Of a stretch of 14,871 nucleotides of DNA, positions 1-6,516 are shown one piece after another. Position 1 is the first letter of the stretch, and every line of letters begins with the position of its first letter. The DNA comes from an uncultured Clostridia bacterium (GTDB lineage Bacteria > Bacillota_A > Clostridia > TANB77 > CAG-508): contig CALXZR010000101.1 of assembly GCA_944393295.1 (NCBI GenBank), forward strand, positions 1-14,871, written 5' to 3'. A program made the position numbers and the translations under genes. The notes below the pieces were generated by a model. That model was not told where the DNA came from, ran no database searches, and worked only from the letters and a program-made list of their open reading frames with translations.

Positions 1-340
1 AAGTATATGGAAGACTTTTCTATGCTAGATGAAAGAGAAGTCCCAGAACTTGTACTTTGGGAAAAATATTTAGTGTATGCAACAGCTTTTGGTATAGCAG
101 AAAAAGTTTTAAAGCAATTAAAAATTAAATATCCAGAATTAGCAGATGATGATTATTTTGCAACAAGAATGAGCGTTATGTATGTAATGACACATGTAGA
201 TATGCAGAAATCTTTTGAAACACCAATTAGTAGAAGTGTAATAGCTTCAAGCAATTATTCTTCAGGCTCAGGCTCTGGAGGTGGATTCTCTGGTGGCCGG
301 AGGCGGAGGTGCCGGTGGTGGAGGCGGCGGAGGCCGTTAA
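1..340 (+). CDS. DUF2207-type membrane protein, C-terminal part, with +1 frameshift in the Gly-rich tail
   Basis: The frame is open from the first base, so this is the 3' end of a gene starting outside the window. The visible part has the segment LWEKYLVYATAFGIAEKV and then a Ser/Gly-rich tail, the usual end of predicted membrane proteins of the DUF2207 family, whose function is not established. In the incoming frame the tail suddenly becomes Arg/Trp-rich after codon 295-297 and stops at 364-366. If the single C at 298 is skipped, the frame reads an almost pure glycine tract with a final Arg and stops at 338-340, as expected for this family. The coordinates given are for the corrected frame. 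The codon met at the break is CGG followed by A. The family call is from recalled sequence style; the frame break is read directly. Confidence 0.72.
298..301 (+). other. +1 frameshift site, CGGA
   Basis: Incoming frame GGC CGG AGG; skipping C298 gives GGC GGA GGC and restores a glycine tract of more than ten codons. The tract is GC-rich and repetitive, so a sequencing error is possible, but the same CGGA pattern occurs at two further breaks in this window. Confidence 0.7.
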
Positions 341-377
341 ATATTAAAATTACTATATTTTATTAATAATATGTAAT

Positions 378-434
378 AAAAAAGATATTAGTTGAAGTAG
401 AATTTAAAAGTTTACTTTACAATATATCTTTTTT
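378..434 (+). terminator. Rho-independent terminator after the DUF2207 gene
   Basis: AAAAAAGATAT (378-388) pairs exactly with ATATCTTTTTT (424-434). The intervening bases hold a second, imperfect stem (TTGAAGTA against TACTTTACAA). The 3' arm ends in a run of T. It lies 38 bases after the corrected stop codon. Confidence 0.75.
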
Positions 435-654
435 ATTTTTTTGGATGTAAATAAATTAATTTTAAAAGCATAAAATATATTAAAAAGTTAAATTTTTATA
501 GCTTTTTGTCAAGTACTAAAAATCAAGTGTGTATTAAAATAGAGTAAAATAGAGAAAAAAAGAGCAATGAAAAGAAATGTTAAAAAATGGAAACTGTCAA
601 AATGAATAAATTGGAATAAACTACTTATACTATAAAATAAAAGGAAAAATTAAT
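435..654. other. AT-rich intergenic stretch without recognised content
   Basis: With the terminator before it and the promoter after it, this makes a gene-free gap of about 380 bases. No reading frame with a ribosome binding site, no repeat of other parts of the window and no RNA gene were seen. The longest start-to-stop run near a plausible start is only about ten codons. Confidence 0.5.
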
Positions 655-683
655 TTGAAAAAGATAAAAAATGAGTGTATAAT
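655..683 (+). promoter_or_regulatory. Sigma-A type promoter of the M23 peptidase gene
   Basis: TTGAAA at 655-660 and a perfect TATAAT at 678-683 are separated by 17 bases. The predicted transcript starts near 690, about 25 bases before the AAGGAG at 715-720. Confidence 0.75.
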
Positions 684-725
684 ATTACCTATGTGACAGA
701 AAAAATAAGAGAAGAAGGAGAGTGA

Positions 726-1784
726 ATATTTATTTTAGGAAGATGGGTTAAATATTGCACAAAAGAAATCTTTAAAACCCTAAAAATAGTTCTAATAGGA
801 ACTACAATTATCTTAATAACAGTATTCATTAAATATAAGCCTGCATATAAAGTAACATTAGCAGGAGAAGCGATTGGATATATTACAGACAAAGAAAAAT
901 TAGAAAAGAAAATTGATAACTATATAAACGATACTACAGGTAATATAGCTTTTATTGAAGCCAAAGAATTACCTAGTTATGAATTAAAGTTAGTAAACAG
1001 AGGGGAAGAAACTAAAGAAAAAGAAGTTTTATTAGCAGTAGAGGATAAATCTATTGTTACTTACAAAACATTTGCTATTACAGTAGATGGTACAAAGCAA
1101 GCAGAAGTAGCTTCAGAAGAAGAAGCAAATTCTATAGTACAACAAGTAAAAGAAAATACTAAAGAAGGTGTAAACTTAGATTTAGGTATTAATGCAGAAT
1201 ATACAACTGAGCTTAAAATAGAAAATTCAGAGGAGGCTTTAGCTGCTTTAAATTTAATAAAAGACGAGAAAACTAAAGCTTTTGAAGAAGAAGAAAAAAG
1301 AAAGGCAGAAGAGGCAGCTAAAAAAGCAGCAGAAGCTGCTGCTAAGGCTAAACAATTTGCTATGCAAAGCACAACAACTCTTGCAGCAAGTGGAGCTTTA
1401 AATGGATTAAGCTTGTCACAACCAGTTAGTGGAGTAATCAGTTCCAGATTTGGTAGTGTAAGTAGTGTTAGAAGTAGTAGTCACACAGGTTTAGATATAG
1501 CTACTTCAAAGGGAACTGGTATCAGACCTATTGCTTCAGGAACTGTTGTATACTCAGGTTGGAAAGGATCTTATGGAAATCTAGTTATAATAGACCATGG
1601 AAATGGAGTTCAATCTTATTATGCACATTGTAATAGTTTATATGTTTCTGTAGGAGAGCAAGTAGATTCTTCAAAAACTATTGCTGCGGTTGGTTCTACT
1701 GGAAATTCAACAGGACCACATTTACACTTAGAAATAAGAATAAATGGTACACCAGTAAACCCACAAAATTATTTGTATAAATAA
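726..1784 (+). CDS. Membrane-anchored M23 peptidoglycan endopeptidase; start region disrupted
   Basis: Likely a zinc metallo-endopeptidase that cuts peptidoglycan peptides outside the membrane. The C-terminal 140 residues hold the LytM/M23 signatures: HTGLD (His at nt 1482, Asp at nt 1494), YYAH, and the HLH motif (His at nt 1719 and 1725). Before this come a hydrophobic anchor (about nt 783-830), a charged extracytoplasmic region typical of clostridial M23 proteins (YKVTLAGEAIGYI and onwards) and an Ala/Glu/Lys-rich helix. The frame is open from 726, yet its first ATG, GTG or TTG is the ATG at 1362, which would remove the anchor and the whole upstream region. A GTG at 722 and an ATG at 743 lie in the next frame and stop at 749-751. 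A single extra base between 722 and 748 would explain this; skipping A737 gives TTT GGA AGA TGG. Use of a non-standard start such as ATA at 726, five bases after AAGGAG, is an alternative. It has its own promoter and terminator. Confidence 0.8.
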   Translation: MFILGRWVKYCTKEIFKTLKIVLIGTTIILITVFIKYKPAYKVTLAGEAIGYITDKEKLEKKIDNYINDTTGNIAFIEAKELPSYELKLVNRGEETKEKEVLLAVEDKSIVTYKTFAITVDGTKQAEVASEEEANSIVQQVKENTKEGVNLDLGINAEYTTELKIENSEEALAALNLIKDEKTKAFEEEEKRKAEEAAKKAAEAAAKAKQFAMQSTTTLAASGALNGLSLSQPVSGVISSRFGSVSSVRSSSHTGLDIATSKGTGIRPIASGTVVYSGWKGSYGNLVIIDHGNGVQSYYAHCNSLYVSVGEQVDSSKTIAAVGSTGNSTGPHLHLEIRINGTPVNPQNYLYK

Positions 1785-1795
1785 TAATTAAAGTA

Positions 1796-1826
1796 AAATA
1801 CCAAGTTTTTAGCTTGGTATTTTTTT
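1796..1826 (+). terminator. Rho-independent terminator after the M23 gene
   Basis: AAATACCAAG (1796-1805) pairs perfectly with CTTGGTATTT (1813-1822), with a 7-base loop and a T run to 1826. It starts 12 bases after the stop codon. Confidence 0.9.
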
Positions 1827-1843
1827 CGTATATTTTCTCTAGT

Positions 1844-1872
1844 TTGACTGTTTTATGTAAATATGGTATAAT
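1844..1872 (+). promoter_or_regulatory. Promoter of the MFS gene, extended -10
   Basis: TTGACT (1844-1849), 17-base spacer, TATAAT (1867-1872) preceded by TGG, an extended -10 form. This gives a leader of about 100 bases before the start at 1983, in which no convincing riboswitch or attenuator was seen. Confidence 0.8.
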
Positions 1873-1982
1873 ATACCTTGTATTAAAGTAAAATCTTGCA
1901 CAATAGGTATCTTATTACTATTTTAATAAAAGTAATGTAGAAGTATCCCTTGAAATTGTGTAATCAAAAAAGGAGAGATTTT

Positions 1983-3200
1983 ATGAAGAAGAAAAACAAC
2001 TTGCGGTACTTATTGATTGTAACATGTTTTACAGCACTATTGGATGTATTTTGCAACATATTTTTAATATCTAAGTTGTATGATTTGGCGGAAAATTCAA
2101 ATCAGATAGTTAGTATTTATTATATTGTTGTATATATTACCGTGCCACTTACTTGTCTAATTTTTAGAAAATATTTTAAAGCAAGAGCAGTGGAAGCAAT
2201 GCGATGTGGAGTTGTCCTTAATGCAGTACTAATAATCTTTGTTGCAACTTTAAATGATACTCAGCTAATTTCAAGTTATTGCATAATAGCAATTTTATTT
2301 GGTGTTTCACAAGCTTTCTACTATATCCCATATGGTATTGTAGTGGCGACCTATGTTGGAGAAAATACAATTAGTTATTGTGCAGCTTCTAGCATAATTT
2401 TTAACATTGCAAATATTTTATTCCCAATAACTTTGGGAAAGATAATTGATGTTAAATCTTTTAAAATTGTGTCAACATCATTAATTGTAATTGCAGTGTT
2501 ACAAGTGTTAGCAACATTTAAAATTGATAGTTTCATCAATAAAGAAGAATTTAATTTCAAAAATTTTTTTAAAGCTATAAAAGATGAAGCTAAATTTAAA
2601 GCAATAGTTATGAATACTGCAAAAATAACGTTCTTTAAAGGGATAAATACTTCTGTTTTAGACCGGACTGTTCTATTACTAATAAAGAGTATGTTTGACA
2701 CAAATTTTGAACTGGGACGGTTGACAACTCTGTTTGCAATAGTAACAATTTCTGTTAATTACATTGCAAAAAAAGTTTTTATGCCAAAAAATGAGAACTT
2801 ATTAAGTGTGACACAACTGAAACTTGCAAGATTTACATTAATGCTTAGCACGACTGCTGTATCAATTGGAATTGCTTATTTAGTGATATTTCCAAGTAAG
2901 AGTAGCTTTATAGTATTTAGGCTTATGAGTTCTATTTTCATAACTATAATTATGCTACTTACTGATGTAAATCACTATGACACTTCAGCAGAATCAGGAA
3001 ATTTTAAAGCTGAGTTTCAAATTTTTACAGAGTATTGTTTGAATGTAGGAAGAGTAAGTGCATTGTTGATACTATTAATAGTAGATTATTTTATTAGCAG
3101 TGTTATTGCTATAGATGTTGTAATAACAGGAATCGCTATAATAGTATTCTTACATTCCAAGATGCTAATGAAAAATTTTACACTAAACAACAAAGAGTAG
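1983..3200 (+). CDS. MFS-type multi-pass membrane transporter
   Basis: A 405-residue integral membrane protein, predicted to have about 12 hydrophobic segments split by a charged central loop (near FKNFFKAIKDEAKFKA), the layout and length of major facilitator superfamily permeases. Substrate unknown; drug or peptide export is possible but nothing in the sequence proves it. The start at 1983 is chosen because AAGGAGAG (1970-1977) lies at the right distance; an upstream in-frame TTG at 1950 has no such site. The gene stands alone between its own promoter and terminator. It contains three in-frame CGG arginine codons (2004, 2664, 2718), while the only other in-frame CGG codons I find in the window are at frame breaks. 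This, with freer use of TTG and of G/C-ending codons, hints at acquisition from elsewhere. MFS membership is by topology, not by a diagnostic motif. Confidence 0.7.
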   Translation: MKKKNNLRYLLIVTCFTALLDVFCNIFLISKLYDLAENSNQIVSIYYIVVYITVPLTCLIFRKYFKARAVEAMRCGVVLNAVLIIFVATLNDTQLISSYCIIAILFGVSQAFYYIPYGIVVATYVGENTISYCAASSIIFNIANILFPITLGKIIDVKSFKIVSTSLIVIAVLQVLATFKIDSFINKEEFNFKNFFKAIKDEAKFKAIVMNTAKITFFKGINTSVLDRTVLLLIKSMFDTNFELGRLTTLFAIVTISVNYIAKKVFMPKNENLLSVTQLKLARFTLMLSTTAVSIGIAYLVIFPSKSSFIVFRLMSSIFITIIMLLTDVNHYDTSAESGNFKAEFQIFTEYCLNVGRVSALLILLIVDYFISSVIAIDVVITGIAIIVFLHSKMLMKNFTLNNKE

Positions 3201-3232
3201 GGGGAGAAAAGCGAAGAGTTCTATAGCTTTTG

Positions 3233-3264
3233 AAGTCTGATGGGTTGCCTATCAGGCTTTTTTC
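3233..3264 (+). terminator. Rho-independent terminator after the MFS gene
   Basis: AGTCTGATGGG (3234-3244) pairs over all 11 positions, allowing G-U pairs, with CCTATCAGGCT (3248-3258), followed by a T run. The loop is only TTG. Confidence 0.82.
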
Positions 3265-3295
3265 CTATTTATAATAATTTAAGAGAATACTTTAA

Positions 3296-3325
3296 TTGAC
3301 AAAAAAATTATGATAGATATATAAT
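3296..3325 (+). promoter_or_regulatory. Promoter of the glycosyltransferase/coiled-coil operon
   Basis: Perfect TTGACA (3296-3301) and perfect TATAAT (3320-3325) with an 18-base spacer, just after the MFS terminator and about 37 bases before the start codon. Confidence 0.8.
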
Positions 3326-3368
3326 AAATAAAAATTAATATATTAGAAAGATAGGGAGAAGAAGTAAG

Positions 3369-4802
3369 ATGAAAAAGATACTAGAGAGAAGAAATATATT
3401 TTTTTGTATTTTACTATTTGTCCCAATTTTTTTATTTTCTTTTTTTACAAATATTGACGCAGGAGATGAAATTATTAATTTTCAAAGCGTTATAAAAATG
3501 GTAAATGGAAATCTTATTTATAGAGATTTTAATGTTATTGTTACACCATTGTTTTTTATTATAGGAAAAGGATTATTGTACTTGTTTGGAAGTAATATTT
3601 TTCTTTTTAGAATATATAATGTTTTTATATTTGCTTTTCTATTTATTTCTATATATTTACTTTTAAAAAAATTTAAAATATCTAAATCGCTATCAATTTT
3701 TACAATTTTAGTTTTTTTATTATTTTTAAGTCCATACATAAAAGTTGGAGCAAATTACAATATTCTTGCAATAGCTTTATATATATTTGGAATTTATATT
3801 TATAAAAAAGAAAATACAATTAAAAATATTTTTCTTCAAAGTTTGGCTATGTTTCTAATATTTTTTACAAAGCAAAATATTGGTATATATTATGTTATAG
3901 CTATAATTTTATCAAACTTATTTTTAGATACTAAGAATTTAAAAGAAAATATAAAATTAACTATTAAGGAAATTTCTATATTTCTTATTTTTGTATTAAT
4001 TTCATCTATAATAATGTTTGCAAAAGGAAATTTTTTTGATTTTATAAATTATGCTTTTTTAGGCATGAGTGAGTTTACACAAGGAAATTTTGCAATAGCA
4101 GAAGGTTGTGAAGCTTTAATATTAATATATTTTTTGTCAAGTATATTAATCTATGCTTTATATTTATTTCTAATAAAAAAACATATAATATATGATGAAA
4201 ATGAAAAAAATATATTTATTTTTTCAATTTTTTTGAACATTACGGCTTTTCCTATTATTAATATGTATCATACTAGTTTTGCTATTATATTAAATTTAGT
4301 AATGTTAGTTATTATAATAAATAAAGAAATTCATATAAAAGAAAAAATTTGGATTGTAGCTAATATATTCTTATTTACAGCTATCAACATATATGGCTTA
4401 AGTGGTGCATTAAAATTAACAAATAGTGAGCTAATTGTGGATAAAAATTCTAAATATTATGGTGGTTTTATAAATCAAGATTTAAAGAACGAAATTAGCA
4501 ATATAACAATGTATATTTTAGAAGAAAAAGATAATGGAAATAGAGTAATTGTTTTTTCAGAAAAGGCAGCTCTGTATATGGTTGAATTAAATTTAAATAA
4601 TGGTGAATTTGATTTACCATTTGTAGGAAATTTAGGAAAAGATGGGGAAGATAAATTAATAGAAAAAATTAAAAATTTGGAAAATACAAAAATATTATTA
4701 GACAAGGAAATCTATTGGCAGATACCATTAAAGGTAAGGGAGTTCATTATAACTAATTTAAAAAACATTGGAGATATAGGAGGTTTTAAAATTTATGAAT
4801 AG
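3369..4802 (+). CDS. GT39-like polytopic membrane glycosyltransferase
   Basis: A 477-residue protein with about ten hydrophobic segments in the first 350 residues and a soluble C-terminal portion of about 115 residues. The first extracytoplasmic loop has IDAGDEIINF (Asp33/Glu34) and then GNLIYRDFNVIVTPLFF, the pattern of GT-C enzymes of the GT39/ArnT/PMT class, which transfer sugars from polyprenyl-phosphate carriers to lipid or protein acceptors outside the membrane. The acidic pair would be the catalytic site in that family. Donor and acceptor are unknown. The start is supported by GGGAG at 3354-3358. Its stop overlaps the start of the next gene by eight bases, so the two are probably translated together. 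The gene is extremely AT-rich and uses no CGG codon. Family assignment is from motif and topology; the specific activity is not determined. Confidence 0.7.
   Translation: MKKILERRNIFFCILLFVPIFLFSFFTNIDAGDEIINFQSVIKMVNGNLIYRDFNVIVTPLFFIIGKGLLYLFGSNIFLFRIYNVFIFAFLFISIYLLLKKFKISKSLSIFTILVFLLFLSPYIKVGANYNILAIALYIFGIYIYKKENTIKNIFLQSLAMFLIFFTKQNIGIYYVIAIILSNLFLDTKNLKENIKLTIKEISIFLIFVLISSIIMFAKGNFFDFINYAFLGMSEFTQGNFAIAEGCEALILIYFLSSILIYALYLFLIKKHIIYDENEKNIFIFSIFLNITAFPIINMYHTSFAIILNLVMLVIIINKEIHIKEKIWIVANIFLFTAINIYGLSGALKLTNSELIVDKNSKYYGGFINQDLKNEISNITMYILEEKDNGNRVIVFSEKAALYMVELNLNNGEFDLPFVGNLGKDGEDKLIEKIKNLENTKILLDKEIYWQIPLKVREFIITNLKNIGDIGGFKIYE
4778..4797 (+). promoter_or_regulatory. Ribosome binding site inside the upstream gene, coupling the two genes
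   Basis: AGGAGGT (4778-4784) lies within the last codons of the glycosyltransferase gene, 10 bases before the ATG at 4795. The start codon overlaps the upstream stop region (4795-4802), a layout typical of translational coupling. Confidence 0.75.
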
Positions 4803-6399
4803 AAGTATAAAAGAACTTGAAAACTTATTATATCCAATTTGTTTACAACTAGAGCTAGATGAAGCTTTAAATGGTGATAAAATGAATTCACTTAAAGTAT
4901 TAAAAGATAAGCAAGAAAGTGTAAGAAAAGTATTATTTAAGGTTTTTGAAATTGATGATAGTGATATATCAATAGAAGAATTAATTTCAAGATTATCTAC
5001 ATATTTAAAAAATAAAAGACAAGAAGAATTAAAAGAAATAGTAGCAGAAGGAAAAGATTTATCTGATGATAGATTAGAAAGTTTAGCTGAAGCAGATAAA
5101 TTATTTCAAGAATTGATGCAAAAATATTCATATATAGATATAGACAATTTACAAATAGAATCTATAATATCATTGTATAAGCATAGAAAAGATATAGATA
5201 AATATTTAAATGGAAGAGCAACTAAAAAGCTAAAAAAAGAATATGAAACTTTTAAAAAAATAAATGGAGAACAATCTGAAGAAGCATTAGAGGATTTATT
5301 AAAGATATTAAATATAATGTGTACTAAATATAATATGAATTTAGAAACAGCAATTAGCGAGATGAAATTAATGTCAATTGCTTCGATATCAGAGGGATAT
5401 ATAGAAATTTTAAATTCTCATTTTACTAAATTAAAAGATATGATAATTAGGGCGGAAGAGAAGAATTTACAAGAAGAACAAGAAAAAATTAATGCAGAAA
5501 AGGAAGCTAAAAGAAAATTAGAAGAACAAGAAAGAATAAAGAAAGAGGAAGAAAAGAAAAAAGCAGACGAACTAGCTAGAAGAGAAAAAGAGAGAAATGA
5601 ATTTTTGAAACCAATTGATAAAAAAGATGGAATTTGTGAAGAATTTAATGAATTATTAAGTGAAATATCTAATACGAGTATGGCAAAAGAGAATATACTT
5701 CCGTTTTTTTTACATATTTATAGTAAAGATGAAGGTAATATTTTTGATTTTATTTCTAAAGAAAAACTAGAAGCTATGTTTAAAATGCTGAAACAATATG
5801 AAAAATTAGAAAAGAGAAATGCTAAAATTTTTATATTTTCTAATAAATCTCCAGAAATTGTTCAAGAATGGATTAGCAAATTACAAGCTTTTGCAGAAAA
5901 TATTGGTATGAATAGGTGTATAGAAGGTGGTATTGCAAAATATGGCTCATATTTTTGCGACTTAGAAGGAAAAGTAGTTCCTATGGCAAAGATGGACGAA
6001 AATTTAAGGAAAAAGGTTTCAAAAATTTTTTCTAGTATTTTTTTTACAGATATAGGAAAAAAATATATAGATGATAGTGAAAAAGATTTTTTAAAGATAG
6101 AATTTCCGGAAGAGCTCGGAAAACCAGGAGAAATAACAAATTATAGGAGAACTTTAAAATTTATAAGAAAAAGAAAAGATGCTTTAGAAGTATTGGGATA
6201 TCAAAGTAAAAATAAAATAGATTTTGATATAATACTATTGTCTCAAGCAAGAGCTAAAGAAAGGATAACAGAATATTGTAATACAAAATTTATTATAGAA
6301 AAAGGTAAAGGAATAAGTATAGGAGTATCTAAATTTGATGAAATGTTAGAAGCTTTAAATAATAAAATTTTAGAAAAGAGAAATACTTTAGAAAAATAA
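4795..6399 (+). CDS. Coiled-coil protein of unknown function
   Basis: A 534-residue, highly charged protein without signal peptide or membrane segment, so probably cytoplasmic. Residues 1-215 are predominantly helical; about 215-270 is a dense Glu/Lys coiled coil (EEQEKINAEKEAKRKLEEQE); about 280-534 looks like a folded globular domain. The globular part contains KIFIFSNKSPE followed by IEGGIAKYGSYFCDLEGK. This faintly recalls the middle of a HAD-type phosphatase, but the first catalytic Asp motif (DxDxT) is not evident, so I do not assign that fold. The gene overlaps the GT39-like gene by eight bases and shares its promoter, suggesting a role linked to the glycosyltransferase. No function is recognised. 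No clear terminator was seen before the adhE promoter. Confidence 0.75.
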   Translation: MNRSIKELENLLYPICLQLELDEALNGDKMNSLKVLKDKQESVRKVLFKVFEIDDSDISIEELISRLSTYLKNKRQEELKEIVAEGKDLSDDRLESLAEADKLFQELMQKYSYIDIDNLQIESIISLYKHRKDIDKYLNGRATKKLKKEYETFKKINGEQSEEALEDLLKILNIMCTKYNMNLETAISEMKLMSIASISEGYIEILNSHFTKLKDMIIRAEEKNLQEEQEKINAEKEAKRKLEEQERIKKEEEKKKADELARREKERNEFLKPIDKKDGICEEFNELLSEISNTSMAKENILPFFLHIYSKDEGNIFDFISKEKLEAMFKMLKQYEKLEKRNAKIFIFSNKSPEIVQEWISKLQAFAENIGMNRCIEGGIAKYGSYFCDLEGKVVPMAKMDENLRKKVSKIFSSIFFTDIGKKYIDDSEKDFLKIEFPEELGKPGEITNYRRTLKFIRKRKDALEVLGYQSKNKIDFDIILLSQARAKERITEYCNTKFIIEKGKGISIGVSKFDEMLEALNNKILEKRNTLEK

Positions 6400-6452
6400 A
6401 TAATTTGTCAAAAAAAATAACCAAAAAAGCAAAAAATATTTTAAGTAGATTA

Positions 6453-6481
6453 TTGAATTAAAAATAAATTATATGTATACT
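6453..6481 (+). promoter_or_regulatory. adhE promoter
   Basis: TTGAAT (6453-6458), 17-base spacer, TATACT (6476-6481). The leader of about 30 bases carries AAGGAGG (6504-6510) before the ATG at 6517. Confidence 0.7.
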
Positions 6482-6516
6482 ATAAGCTAAGGAAATAAAA
6501 TACAAGGAGGATAAAA

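Noticed and set aside
298..366. Arg/Trp-rich C-terminal tail of the DUF2207 protein in the unshifted frame
   Set aside because: It is the glycine tract read one base out of frame; the next frame gives the expected Gly-rich ending and a stop at 338-340.
1362..1784. M23 peptidase starting at the ATG at 1362
   Set aside because: There is no ribosome binding site upstream of it, and the same frame encodes a membrane anchor and a typical N-terminal region from 726 onward.
1950..1982. Upstream TTG start of the MFS gene
   Set aside because: AAGGAGAG at 1970-1977 is correctly placed for the ATG at 1983 and lies inside the longer version.
6402..6425. Possible Rex operator upstream of adhE (TTGTCAA followed by AATAACC)
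   Set aside because: Only the left half resembles the Rex site; the right half does not match, and it lies upstream of the -35 box.
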